Shown piece after piece: positions 25,857 through 34,257 of a stretch of DNA of 64,000 nt. The stretch covers positions 31,643-95,642 of the forward strand of contig CAWUKV010000001.1 in NCBI GenBank assembly GCA_963923025.1, in the 5' to 3' direction. The stretch is from CAWUKV01 sp963923025 (GTDB lineage: Bacteria > Cyanobacteriota > Cyanobacteriia > Phormidesmidales > Phormidesmidaceae). The notes under the pieces were generated by a model. It was not told where the DNA came from. It did no database searches and worked only from the letters and a program-made list of their open reading frames with translations. Position 1 is the first letter of the stretch, and each line of letters begins with the position of its first letter. The translations under genes were made by a program, and so were the position numbers.

Positions 25857-26252
25857 GCCTCATAGGTTAAGTCACCAGCGGTTCAGGCAATGGCCCAGGT
25901 GGATTCTGCAGCGTGTTACCGTAGGTTTGCCCAAGGGACAGGGAACATTAGATACACGCAGGTCACGCGGTTTCAATGAGGGCACAGAGCGGCTTAGCCC
26001 AGCCTTGACCCGTTGAATTCGCCTGTTGAGAACCTGTTTTGATGGGCGCATCAACTCCGTCTACCCAGCTTTTGTGTGTCTTCCAGGTCTTGTGCCCACA
26101 GGCATTCCAGTCGCGTTCACGGAAGTGTATGCAGCCGTACTTAACGTTCTAAGCAAAGGCGTGTATTCAACCCGCTTGCTTGTCGGTGGTTAGCCTGTCT
26201 CACCACATGGCCCAATTCTTTCGCCTAATTCTTCCGCCAATCTGGCACCAGT
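25857..26252. other. Intergenic, nothing recognised
   Basis: About 395 bases with only short chance frames on either strand. No tRNA fold, hairpin with T-run or repeat was recognised. Confidence 0.5.
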
Positions 26253-26684
26253 ATGTGGCACTCGCTCAACAATTACGTTAGCAGCGTTCAAACTTACGGC
26301 GACCTGAGTCCTGACCTGAGCGTTCGTCAGCAGGTCAATCAGCGATTAAGCCGTCGCCGGGCGCTGAAAATTGACGTTTGGTGTAGTACGTTTCAACGGG
26401 CGACAGTGGCCCAGCCCCGACTGCTGCGATTTATCTATGTCGCCTTCCAGCAATATTCAGGGCTCAACTTCAGCCGTGTACGACCTCAAGATCGTCTGAT
26501 TGAAGATTTACAGTTTCCGCTAGTGTGCTGGTTCGACTGGACCACAAACTTTTGCGATGACTTCATGGCTCAGTTTGGCATAGACCTGAGTACCCGCTTT
26601 GATGAGGCTGACTTTTCAACGGTGGCGGACCTGCTGGTGTTTTTGCAGGCCCAGCTTGCCGAGGCCCAAATTGCTGAAAACTGA
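26253..26684 (+). CDS. Hypothetical protein
   Basis: 143 residues, no family recognised. It appears to be a small soluble helical protein: LSVRQQVNQRLSRRRALKID, VWCSTFQRATVAQPRLLRFI, then YVAFQQYSGLNFSRVRPQDR, and an acidic end FSTVADLLVFLQAQLAEAQ. The segment GLNFSRVRPQDRLIEDLQFP followed by CWFDWTTNFCDDFMAQFGID gives it a composed, non-random look (conserved-type aromatic and cysteine content). The start is ATG 26253. It stands alone between two spacers, upstream of ycf3. Confidence 0.7.
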   Translation: MWHSLNNYVSSVQTYGDLSPDLSVRQQVNQRLSRRRALKIDVWCSTFQRATVAQPRLLRFIYVAFQQYSGLNFSRVRPQDRLIEDLQFPLVCWFDWTTNFCDDFMAQFGIDLSTRFDEADFSTVADLLVFLQAQLAEAQIAEN

Positions 26685-26841
26685 AGCCTGCCAGAGACTC
26701 AATGTACAGAATTGACGATCAGGGCAAAACGATAAGAAAGATTACGGCATGGGGGCCTGTTTGCACTCTGCACAGGGCCGGACCGGCAGATGAATTAAAC
26801 TAGGGTGGAGATAAAAGTCATCGGCCTGCCGCTTCACCACC

Positions 26842-27363
26842 ATGCCCAGAACGCAACGCAACGACAATTTCATCGACAAATCCTTCACGGTCATGGCCGA
26901 CATGATTTTGAAGATGATGCCGACCCAGAAAAAGGCTAAAGAAGCGTTTGCCTACTATCGAGATGGTATGTCGGCCCAGGCTGAAGGCGAATATGCAGAG
27001 GCACTGGAAAACTACGAAGAAGCCCTCCGTTTAGAGGAAGACCCCTACGACAAGAGCTACATCCTTTACAATATGGGGCTGATTCACGCTAGCAACGGCG
27101 AACATGACCGCGCCATTGACCTGTACTCCGACGCCCTAGAGCTCAACCCCCGAATGACGCAGGCGCTGAACAACACAGCGGTCATTTATCACTATCGCGG
27201 TGAGCAGGCTGAGACGCAGGGCGACGCCCAGGCGGCTGAAAAGTTTTACGATGAGGCGGCAACCTACTGGTCTGAAGCCATTCGGATTGCGCCCAACAAC
27301 TATATCGAAGCCCAAAACTGGCTCAAGAATACCGGGCGGATGAAACTTGATATGCTGTTCTAG
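26842..27363 (+). CDS. ycf3: Photosystem I assembly protein Ycf3
   Basis: TPR protein that assists assembly of the PSI reaction centre subunits at the thylakoid membrane. 173 residues, the usual length. The N-terminus PRTQRNDNFIDKSFTVMADM is the conserved Ycf3 start, and three TPR-like helix pairs follow: YYRDGMSAQAEGEYAEALEN, YILYNMGLIHASNGEHDRAI, and ALNNTAVIYHYRGEQAETQG. The end, NNYIEAQNWLKNTGRM, is also typical. The gene is followed after 24 bases by gatC on the same strand, so the two are probably co-transcribed. Confidence 0.96.
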   Translation: MPRTQRNDNFIDKSFTVMADMILKMMPTQKKAKEAFAYYRDGMSAQAEGEYAEALENYEEALRLEEDPYDKSYILYNMGLIHASNGEHDRAIDLYSDALELNPRMTQALNNTAVIYHYRGEQAETQGDAQAAEKFYDEAATYWSEAIRIAPNNYIEAQNWLKNTGRMKLDMLF

Positions 27364-27387
27364 CACTGTCCGTTCTGCCTAACTACC

Positions 27388-27684
27388 ATGATCGATCTTG
27401 AACAGGTGCGCAAAGTTGCGCTGCTGGCCCGCCTAGACTTGACGGAGGCCGAGGAGCAGCAGTTCACCGAGCAGCTCAGCGGTATTTTGGCGTATGTCGA
27501 GCAGCTGGCAGAGCTAGATACTGCTGACGTACCGCCGACAACACGCGCGATTGAGGTCAGCAACATTGCCCGTGCCGACCAGCTAGCTCCCTTTGGCGAT
27601 CGCGAGGAAATGCTGGACGGGGCTCCCGAACGGGAAGATAGCTTCTTCAAAGTGCCCAAAATTCTATCCAGTGACGAAGGATAG
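27388..27684 (+). CDS. gatC: Asp/Glu-tRNA(Asn/Gln) amidotransferase subunit C
   Basis: Small subunit that stabilises the GatA-GatB interface of the GatCAB amidotransferase, which converts Asp-tRNA(Asn) and Glu-tRNA(Gln) into the correct amide forms. 98 residues: VRKVALLARLDLTEAEEQQF, TEQLSGILAYVEQLAELDTA and the ending REDSFFKVPKIL match the family. The start is ATG 27388. gatA and gatB are not in the window. It sits 24 bases after ycf3 and is convergent with the PLD-fold gene. Confidence 0.95.
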   Translation: MIDLEQVRKVALLARLDLTEAEEQQFTEQLSGILAYVEQLAELDTADVPPTTRAIEVSNIARADQLAPFGDREEMLDGAPEREDSFFKVPKILSSDEG

Positions 27685-27705
27685 CCGCTCTTGGGATCAG
27701 TCGAC

Positions 27706-29169
27706 TCAACTTCCACAGTGCTGGAACTTACTGACTTGGTTTTGCAGATACGGTGTCTGATGGAGATTGGCGGTTTCGTAGAGGCGATTGAACTCCCGCT
27801 CAAAGTGCTGAGCCACTGTGGGGTTGTCGATCACTAAGAGATTTTCGTCGTTTTTGGTATTGGCGGCCTTACTCCAGTTGTGGGAGCCGATGATGACGAG
27901 ACGACTGTCGATAACGGCAAACTTATGGTGTAGCTTGTCGCCATCGGGCAGTTCTGGGAAGCCCACGGTGGTGATGGAGCGAGTCCAGGGCTGGTTGTCC
28001 TTTTCGTAACGACAGCGATGGTCAGGCAGGGCCATACCCATCATGTCTAGGGCTTCGCTGTAGCTGCGGTAAATAAAGCTGCGGTCGATTAGCGATCGCA
28101 CCTGCACCCCGCTGTTCGCCTGCTCCCCAATCTGGTTGGCAATGCCCTGGTCGGTGAACACAAACAGCGCTAAGTCAATGGACTGACGTGCCCGCTGTAG
28201 AGTTTGGCCAATCAGCCCATTCACCGTTTGCGCTTGGGGCGTATCGGCGGTGTTGGGTGCGAACTGCACGGTAATGGTGGAACCCGGCAAAGAGACCTGT
28301 TGTGAGGCTCGCAGCGGCTTTTGCGGGCCAAACACGCTATTGGTTTGGCTGCCAGGTCCATCACCCCACATCAGGGCAAATTCTTGCTGATAGAGGCTGG
28401 CAAGGTCGGGGCTATCGATGATGAGAAGGGCGTTGGTATTGCCCCGGCTCTCTGGCAGCAGTGCATCGCCATGCAAGCCCGACAGCGTCCAGTTTGCCGA
28501 GCCCGTTACCACCTGCTGACCGTCGATCACCATGAACTTGTGGTGCATTAGCCCGCTGCCTTTACTGCCATCGGCAGTATCGTCCAACAGTGGCAGCTGC
28601 GCGTTTTGCAACATCAGTACCGCATCAACATCGCGGGCTTCGTCGGCGCTGACGGCCCCGTCGCCGTTGCGATCGCCAAAGGCTAGCAAATTGTCATACT
28701 TACTCCTGGCATAGTCATCCTGTGCCGCTAACCAGCTCGTATCTTTATGACTCCAGGGTTCGCTGTACTGGTTTTCTAGAATGATGCGGACTGGAACGCC
28801 AGTCTGAGCCTTTCGAACTAGCGCTTGCGCAATCCTCGGCAGGTTCAGTTCCTGAACGGCCACCTCAACGCTGGTGTTAGCCTGCTCTATCGATGACACG
28901 ATCCGCTGTTCAAGATCGTCACCCCAGCGGTCTACTTGACGGTAAGGATCGCGATACGTGGCAGCCGGGGACTGATTGAAGAAGACTTTGACATAGGGGT
29001 CTTGCGGCAGTGTATCGGCGATAGGGGCTAGCGAGCCTTGGCTGCGGCTCATGGCAATCGCGATCGCAACCAGCACCCCCAGGAGAAACAGCACGATCAG
29101 CCCTGTCCACTTCGACCTTGATGCTGGCGCGGTGCGATAGGTATAGACCTTGACGGGAGAAGATTTCAC
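27706..29169 (-). CDS. Membrane-anchored phospholipase D-fold protein with EF-hand loop
   Basis: 487 residues. A basic N-terminus and one hydrophobic helix (WTGLIVLFLLGVLVAIAIAM) give an N-in, C-out anchor or signal. Two HKD motifs are intact: HHKFMVIDG at about residue 209 and HHKFAVIDS at about 414, each followed by GSANW or GSHNW, so the two halves can form one active site acting on phosphodiesters (lipid or nucleic acid). Between the first core strands and the first HKD is a canonical calcium-binding loop, DRNGDGAVSADE (about 166-177). The substrate is unknown; calcium dependence is inference. The start is ATG 29169; an 18-bp tandem duplication begins 17 bases upstream. It is convergent with gatC. 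Confidence 0.88.
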   Translation of the reverse strand: MKSSPVKVYTYRTAPASRSKWTGLIVLFLLGVLVAIAIAMSRSQGSLAPIADTLPQDPYVKVFFNQSPAATYRDPYRQVDRWGDDLEQRIVSSIEQANTSVEVAVQELNLPRIAQALVRKAQTGVPVRIILENQYSEPWSHKDTSWLAAQDDYARSKYDNLLAFGDRNGDGAVSADEARDVDAVLMLQNAQLPLLDDTADGSKGSGLMHHKFMVIDGQQVVTGSANWTLSGLHGDALLPESRGNTNALLIIDSPDLASLYQQEFALMWGDGPGSQTNSVFGPQKPLRASQQVSLPGSTITVQFAPNTADTPQAQTVNGLIGQTLQRARQSIDLALFVFTDQGIANQIGEQANSGVQVRSLIDRSFIYRSYSEALDMMGMALPDHRCRYEKDNQPWTRSITTVGFPELPDGDKLHHKFAVIDSRLVIIGSHNWSKAANTKNDENLLVIDNPTVAQHFEREFNRLYETANLHQTPYLQNQVSKFQHCGS

Positions 29170-29186
29170 AGCTGGACCCGCGCTTT

Positions 29187-29222
29187 AGCAATGGGTGACG
29201 TTGAAGCAATGGGTGACGTTGA
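29187..29222. repeat. 18-bp exact tandem duplication
   Basis: AGCAATGGGTGACGTTGA occurs twice in succession, directly upstream of the PLD-fold gene's start and so probably within its promoter or leader. Confidence 0.85.
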
Positions 29223-29557
29223 GTTCATGGGGCTAACCTTACGGCGTTCGGCTTCACCGACCTAACGATTGGGTCAGCCTCACTGACCTGTCCATACAGC
29301 ATGGCTACAATCGAGGAAAAGAGAATCGGAGCAGGCTCAGGGCAACCGTCCTGCCTAACAAGATGCCCTGATGGGTGGGCCACTGCACCAGCAAGCTCAA
29401 CCGTTTTTAGCTTAGATCCCAAGTTGGTTTGAACCCTGCTTTGGTTGGATTCTTAAATTAGAAACAGTGTATGAGCGCACTGTCTAGTGCTATCGGTTAA
29501 TCTGGATCAACCGATGCAATTTACCAAATAGCCCCGATTGGGACCCCGACTGAGACC
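29223..29557. other. Divergent intergenic spacer
   Basis: Upstream DNA of both the PLD-fold gene (minus) and ycf51 (plus). A minus-strand frame at 29225-29422 has no family features. A TTCAAAC stretch near 29430 superficially resembles a tRNA T-loop but no cloverleaf can be folded around it. Confidence 0.5.
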
Positions 29558-30070
29558 ATGCCGACCCCCGAAACTTTTCTAGATGCTGCTAAATGGATGG
29601 GAATTGCCACCCTAGCTTTAGCGCTGGTGAGCGCGATTGCCTTCCTGGCAAAGTGGGGGATTCGGTTTCGGCTGGTTGGTGCGACAGGGTTTAGCATTGT
29701 GCTGACGGCAGGACTGTTTGGCCTCAGCTTCGAGCCTCTGTCGCCCGTTGCCGTCGAAGGTGCGCTCCCCTACACAACCGTATTTGACTCTGGCGCGGCC
29801 CAAATCGTGATTAAGGTACCCCAAACCATTACCGAATCCGAACTAGAGGCCACCCTGCAGCAGGCCGCCAAGAATTTACTGCGTGCCAGTCGTCTGGGCC
29901 GTCCGGGCCAATCCCCAACGATTCGCGCACGGACGATTATTCACAAACCCGGCGGCATATCTGAGCTGCTGTACCTAGGACAGGTACAGCCCAGCACAGT
30001 TGATGACAGCAGCCCTTATCAGGTTGATATCGACTCAGCCCTACTCAAAGTGGCCAACTCGGCTATCTAG
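29558..30070 (+). CDS. ycf51: Ycf51-family protein
   Basis: 170 residues, a conserved protein of cyanobacteria and red-lineage plastids with no established function. Two N-terminal transmembrane helices (MGIATLALALVSAIAFLAKW and LVGATGFSIVLTAGLFGLSF) are followed by a soluble domain: YTTVFDSGAAQIVIKVPQTI, ESELEATLQQAAKNLLRASR, then RARTIIHKPGGISELLYLGQ. These match the Ycf51 pattern as I know it. The start is ATG 29558. The next gene on the same strand begins after about 90 bases. Confidence 0.85.
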   Translation: MPTPETFLDAAKWMGIATLALALVSAIAFLAKWGIRFRLVGATGFSIVLTAGLFGLSFEPLSPVAVEGALPYTTVFDSGAAQIVIKVPQTITESELEATLQQAAKNLLRASRLGRPGQSPTIRARTIIHKPGGISELLYLGQVQPSTVDDSSPYQVDIDSALLKVANSAI

Positions 30071-30159
30071 GCGTCCTTACCTCCACTCTCTTCACACCCC
30101 TTACAGACGCAGCAGACTGCGTCCTATCCTGTCCACGCTTCAAGGAGACACTGATACCT

Positions 30160-31347
30160 ATGCAAATCGGTAACTTTCCAGTTTTGATGGTTGCTCCCGC
30201 CCAGGTCATTCGTGGTAATGGTGTCCTGGCCCAGAGCGGTCCGTTGCTAGCTCGGTTAGGGCGACGTCCGTTGGTCGTGGGGGGCTCGAGTACGTTAGCC
30301 GCGGCTGAGCCGTTTCTTTCACCTGCACTATCAGATTTTGTCACCGCAACAGCGGTCTATCAGCCCGACTGCAGTGAGGCAGCACTAGCAGCGCTGCACC
30401 AGGCCCTGTCTACTCATGATGCTGACTTCATCGTTGGCGTTGGTGGCGGCAAAGCCCTAGATGCGGCCAAGCTGCTGGCGCATCAAGCCCAGTTGCCCAT
30501 CGTCACAGTACCAACCTCGGCAGCAACCTGTGCAGCATGGACGGCGCTATCCAATGTGTACTCCGATGCGGGAGCGTTTGACTATGACGTGGCGCTGCCG
30601 CGCTGCCCGGACTTGCTACTGCTCGACTATGACCTGATTGTGACGGCACCCCAGCGTACGCTGGTTGCGGGCATTGGTGACGCGCTGGCGAAGTGGTACG
30701 AGGCCTCGGTCAGCAGCGGTCATTCTGACCAAACCTTAGTGATTGGAGCCGTGCAGCAGGGCCGGGTCCTGCGCGATATTTTGTTTCAGAAATCGGAAGC
30801 GGCGCTGCGCGATCCGGGCGGCAGTGACTGGCGGGAGGTGGTCGATGCTGCCGTACTCATGGCAGGGGTAATTGGCGGCATGGGCGGGGCTCAGTGCCGT
30901 ACGGTTGCCGCCCATGCCATTCACAACGGGCTGACTCAGGTGCCCGTCAGCCACGGCGCGCTACACGGCGAAAAAGTCGCCTACGGCATTTTGGCCCAGC
31001 TTCGCCTGGAAGAGATGTACGGCAACAACGCCCTGGCCACCACAGCCCGTCAGCAGCTGATTCGGTTCTACGATGCGATTGGTCTGCCCAAGACACTGGA
31101 CGCCCTGGGTATGGCCAGTATGACCGTGGCTGAATTAGAGACGGCTGCGGCGTTTGCCTGTCGCTCCGGTTCAGACATCCACCACTTACCCTTTGAGGTG
31201 GGTCCTCAGCAAGTAATGGCCGCAATGGTGTCAACGCTGATATCGCATCCACAGCGTAGTGAGCGCCCATTGCCAAAAGTGGTAGAGTCTACAGAACGAG
31301 ATATGCCGTCAGGGATGACTGTTGCAGCTTACCCTAACGATGGTTGA
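30160..31347 (+). CDS. Iron-containing alcohol dehydrogenase family oxidoreductase
   Basis: 395 residues, related to glycerol dehydrogenase and glycerol-1-phosphate dehydrogenase. The nucleotide-binding stretch is FIVGVGGGKALDAAKLLAHQ, followed by LPIVTVPTSAATCAAWTALS. The metal ligands are expected in GIGDALAKWYEAS, HAIHNGLTQVP and SHGALHGEKVAYG, all of which are present with histidines in the right places. NAD(P)H dependence and substrate (a short polyol or aldehyde) are inference. The start is ATG 30160 with AAGGAGA upstream. It is followed by an aminotransferase and an ACT protein on the same strand, but with gaps of 43 and 23 bases that make an operon plausible. Confidence 0.88.
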   Translation: MQIGNFPVLMVAPAQVIRGNGVLAQSGPLLARLGRRPLVVGGSSTLAAAEPFLSPALSDFVTATAVYQPDCSEAALAALHQALSTHDADFIVGVGGGKALDAAKLLAHQAQLPIVTVPTSAATCAAWTALSNVYSDAGAFDYDVALPRCPDLLLLDYDLIVTAPQRTLVAGIGDALAKWYEASVSSGHSDQTLVIGAVQQGRVLRDILFQKSEAALRDPGGSDWREVVDAAVLMAGVIGGMGGAQCRTVAAHAIHNGLTQVPVSHGALHGEKVAYGILAQLRLEEMYGNNALATTARQQLIRFYDAIGLPKTLDALGMASMTVAELETAAAFACRSGSDIHHLPFEVGPQQVMAAMVSTLISHPQRSERPLPKVVESTERDMPSGMTVAAYPNDG

Positions 31348-31390
31348 GAGCAGCAGTTGAATAACAGCTGGATAACTGGGAGGTGCCTCT

Positions 31391-32596
31391 ATGAATCTTG
31401 AGTGGTTAAAGCCCGCAGAGCGACTTGGTGCACTACCCCCATACGTGTTCGCTCGTCTCGATGAGCTGAAGGCCAAGGCCCGTGAGCAGGGGGTAGACCT
31501 GATTGACCTGGGTATGGGCAACCCCGGTGGCCCAACGCCAGCGCCTGTCATCGAAGCGGCCAAAGCCGCGATGGCAGACCCCATCCACCACGGCTATCCT
31601 CCCTTTGAGGGAACGGCCAGCTTTCGAACAGCCATCACAGATTGGTATCAGCACCGTTATGGCGTTCGGCTTGACCCTAGCGGTGAGGCACTGCCGCTGT
31701 TGGGATCCAAAGAAGGTCTGACCCACCTTGCCCTGGCCTATATTGATCCTGGTGATACGGTACTGGTGCCAACACCCGCCTATCCGGCGCACTTTAGGGG
31801 GCCAGCGATCGCCAGTGCTCAGATTCATCCGCTTGTCTTAACGGCCGAAAACAACTGGCTGATCGATCTGGCTGCCATTCCCGATGACGTGGCTGACCGG
31901 GCCAAGGTTCTCTACTTCAATTACCCTAACAACCCCACCGCTGCCACGGCTCCCCGAGAGTTCTTCGAAGACGTGGTTGCCTTTGCCCGCCGCCACGAGA
32001 TTTTGCTGGTGCATGACCTATGCTATGCCGAGCTGGCGTTCGACGGTTACCAGCCCACCAGTGTCCTAGAAATTGACGGCGCAAAAGACATTAGCGTTGA
32101 GTTCCACACCCTGTCTAAGACCTACAATATGGCCGGTTGGCGCGTAGGGTTTGTGGTAGGCAATCGCCACATTATCCAAGGGCTGCGCACCCTCAAAACC
32201 AACCTGGACTACGGCATTTTTGGGGCGATTCAAACCGCCGCAGAAACGGCGCTAAGGTTGCCCGACAGCTACTTGGAAGAGGTGCAGCAACGCTACATTC
32301 GCCGCCGGGACTTTTTGATTGAAGGACTGTCCCAGCTGGGTTGGTCGGTTCCTAAAACCCAGGCCACGATGTACCTGTGGGTGCCCTGCCCGCCCGGCAC
32401 GACAGCTTCAGACTTTGCCTTTACCGTGCTAGAGAAAACTGGGGTTGTGGTGACGCCAGGTAGCGCCTTTGGTGAGGGCGGCGAGGGTTACGTGCGCATT
32501 AGTTTGATTGCCGAGTGCGATCGCTTGGGTGAGGCGCTGCAGCGCATGGCTGATTCCGGTATCCGCTTCCAGACGCCTGCTGGGGTTTCGGCCTAG
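31391..32596 (+). CDS. Pyridoxal-phosphate aminotransferase, class I/II (AlaC-like)
   Basis: 401 residues, with GGGAGGTG just upstream of ATG 31391. Fold type I aminotransferase: DLGMGNPGGPTPAPVIEAA, PLLGSKEGLTHLALAYIDPG, LYFNYPNNPTAA, VHDLCYAELAF and the PLP lysine in LSKTYNMAGWRVGFVVGN. The ending TPGSAFGEGGEGYVRISLI is typical. The sequence is nearest to the AlaC/YfbQ and aspartate-type enzymes (alanine, aspartate or related amino-acid synthesis) and often annotated as LL-diaminopimelate aminotransferase, but the N-terminus is not the DapL type. The exact substrate cannot be fixed from sequence alone. Confidence 0.9.
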   Translation: MNLEWLKPAERLGALPPYVFARLDELKAKAREQGVDLIDLGMGNPGGPTPAPVIEAAKAAMADPIHHGYPPFEGTASFRTAITDWYQHRYGVRLDPSGEALPLLGSKEGLTHLALAYIDPGDTVLVPTPAYPAHFRGPAIASAQIHPLVLTAENNWLIDLAAIPDDVADRAKVLYFNYPNNPTAATAPREFFEDVVAFARRHEILLVHDLCYAELAFDGYQPTSVLEIDGAKDISVEFHTLSKTYNMAGWRVGFVVGNRHIIQGLRTLKTNLDYGIFGAIQTAAETALRLPDSYLEEVQQRYIRRRDFLIEGLSQLGWSVPKTQATMYLWVPCPPGTTASDFAFTVLEKTGVVVTPGSAFGEGGEGYVRISLIAECDRLGEALQRMADSGIRFQTPAGVSA

Positions 32597-32619
32597 GGGA
32601 TTGGCCCGCCGAGAATATT

Positions 32620-33036
32620 ATGGCTATTGGCGAGACCCAGCTTGCTGTTCTGCTAAAGACGATGAAACCGGTGCTTCAGCCCCAAGTGTACGTTTTTTGC
32701 TCCGTACAACCTGGGAACGTTCCGGCGAAAATTGACCCGGTATGCCAATTTCAGGAGGCAGAGGGCTTAACCTTGATCCTGTCTCAAGATCAGGCCGAGC
32801 AAGCACGACTCAGCTGTACTTACCCCTCGCGCATGATCACCCTGACAGTGCAGTCTAGCTTAACGGCAGTTGGGTTTTTGGCTGCTGTGACGGCTGTGCT
32901 AGCAGATCAGCGCATCAGCGTGAATCCGGTATCAGCGTACTATCACGATCATTTGTTTGTTCCAGTGGCCCAGGCGGAGCAGGCGATGAATTGTCTGGCG
33001 ACGCTGGCGGCTCAGGCAAACCCAGCTGTGCCCTGA
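32620..33036 (+). CDS. ACT domain-containing protein
   Basis: 138 residues from ATG 32620, 23 bases after the aminotransferase. The family pattern reads QPQVYVFCSVQPG near the N-terminus, then CTYPSRMITLTVQSSLTAVG, FLAAVTAVLADQRISVNPVS and YYHDHLFVP, i.e. a compact ACT-type ligand-binding domain of the ACT_7 kind. Small amino-acid-binding regulators of this type are common; the ligand is unknown, though the neighbouring aminotransferase suggests amino-acid sensing (inference). Its last 122 bases overlap, tail to tail, the 3' end of the pentapeptide gene on the other strand. Confidence 0.85.
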   Translation: MAIGETQLAVLLKTMKPVLQPQVYVFCSVQPGNVPAKIDPVCQFQEAEGLTLILSQDQAEQARLSCTYPSRMITLTVQSSLTAVGFLAAVTAVLADQRISVNPVSAYYHDHLFVPVAQAEQAMNCLATLAAQANPAVP

Positions 33037-33541
33037 GCGCGTCGTCCAGCACGGCAAATTCTAGATTGTGCGCACTGCGAAGCGACAGCGGCGCAATTTC
33101 GTAAGCGCCGCTAAAATCGGCTTTCCACAGATCGGCCTGTCCCCAAAATGTCGCCGTCAGGATTGCCTTTTGCAAATCGGCCTCGCGCAAATTGGCCTGT
33201 CCCAGGTAGGCGTCGCTGAGGTCCGTTTCGGCCAGGTAAGCATGGTAAAGATTGGCCTCCGCCAGGTAGGCGTTGTGCAGGTTGGCCCCAATCAGGCAAC
33301 AGCGGCTCAAATTTGCCCCCCGCAGGTTGGCTGCCTGAAAATCGGCTTCAAACAGGTAGGCCCGACTCAGGTCAGCGCCTAGCAGATAGGCATCGTGCAA
33401 GCTGGCCCCAGCCAGGTCCATCCCCTGCAAATCGGCCCCTCGTAAGTTGGGCCGGATGGTAGGGTGGTCGAATCGCCAGCGGTTCCACACTGACACCCCC
33501 GACCTTAGGACTTCTAGCTGTGCTGCATCGGCCATTTCCAT
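32915..33541 (-). CDS. Pentapeptide-repeat protein
   Basis: About 208 residues from ATG 33541; a GTG at 33562 is the other candidate. After an N-terminal helix (QLEVLRSGVSVWNRWRFDHP) come about twenty A(D/N)LXX repeats, for example LRGADLQGMDLAGASLHDAY, LLGADLSRAYLFEADFQAAN and LAEANLYHAYLAETDLSDAY. These fold into a right-handed quadrilateral beta-helix; in cyanobacteria they are abundant and usually of unknown role. The last about 40 residues are a Pro/Ser-rich tail that lies over the 3' end of the ACT gene on the other strand. It lies downstream of the DUF456 gene after 36 bases, probably one transcript. Confidence 0.85.
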   Translation of the reverse strand: MEMADAAQLEVLRSGVSVWNRWRFDHPTIRPNLRGADLQGMDLAGASLHDAYLLGADLSRAYLFEADFQAANLRGANLSRCCLIGANLHNAYLAEANLYHAYLAETDLSDAYLGQANLREADLQKAILTATFWGQADLWKADFSGAYEIAPLSLRSAHNLEFAVLDDALRAQLGLPEPPASPDNSSPAPPGPLEQTNDRDSTLIPDSR

Positions 33542-33577
33542 TGATGTGCCTACCGTTCCCACAGATGCTATCGGCAG

Positions 33578-34117
33578 CTACATTACTGTGCCCCAAGTGG
33601 TAAAGACAAAGACACCAACAGCTGCCAGGGCCAAGACCCCTGCCAGTAGATTGCCCACCAGCGAGCTGACCACGACCGCGAGGCTGACCTTAGCGCCCAG
33701 CTGGCAGCGCTCCTTCAGGGCCAGATCGCGACGATGGAGAAACTCACCCAAGAAGGCCCCAGCCATGGCCCCCAGCAAAATGCCCAGTAGCGGCCCGCCA
33801 ATGGGGAGTGCAGGCAAAAGCCCCAATAGCCCCAGGAGCGACCCTACCACCGCACCAACCTGGCCCCAGCGGCTAGCGCCAACTCGCTTCGCCCCCAGAT
33901 AGCTGGCTAGCGTGTCGATCAGAATGCTCAGCAACAGCACAACGCCTGCTACAACAAGCGCCGTTGTCACACTTGAAAAGCCCGTTACCGCCCCCCAAAT
34001 AACGATGGCAGCCAAAATCAGGGCAATGCCGGGCAAGGCTGGCACAACTGCACCCACCACGCCCACCAGCATGACTGCCAACAGGACCCAGTAGAGGATG
34101 ACTAGCGCTAGGCTCAC
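33578..34117 (-). CDS. DUF456-family membrane protein
   Basis: 179 residues, almost entirely hydrophobic with at least five transmembrane segments: LVILYWVLLAVMLVGVVGAV, ALPGIALILAAIVIWGAV, TALVVAGVVLLLSILIDTLA, LPIGGPLLGILLGAMAGAFL, and LAVVVSSLVGNLLAGVLALA. The motifs VVPALPGIALILAA and SYLGAKRVGASRWGQVGAVV define the DUF456 family, of unknown function. The start is ATG 34117. It precedes the pentapeptide gene on the same strand. Confidence 0.9.
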   Translation of the reverse strand: MSLALVILYWVLLAVMLVGVVGAVVPALPGIALILAAIVIWGAVTGFSSVTTALVVAGVVLLLSILIDTLASYLGAKRVGASRWGQVGAVVGSLLGLLGLLPALPIGGPLLGILLGAMAGAFLGEFLHRRDLALKERCQLGAKVSLAVVVSSLVGNLLAGVLALAAVGVFVFTTWGTVM

Positions 34118-34257
34118 AGACGATGTCCCACTCGCAGGTTTACCCTCTCAGTGTAAGCGGCTGATGCCAGGAGTGGTAAACCTGCAGTACCCGATGGGGT
34201 TGACGTCAGAGTCAGGAGTCAGAATGCTGCAGCGGCTGGGGCCAGAATGCTAGGGCA

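Noticed and set aside
25872..26054. Minus-strand frame of 60 codons
   Set aside because: No family features or ribosome binding site; likely chance.
29225..29460. Possible tRNA on the minus strand (TTCAAAC stretch)
   Set aside because: The T-arm stem does not pair properly and no D-arm, anticodon arm or acceptor stem can be drawn around it.
33068..33440. Regular repeats resembling a CRISPR array
   Set aside because: The periodicity is 15 bases and comes from pentapeptide codons in the minus-strand gene; there are no unique spacers.
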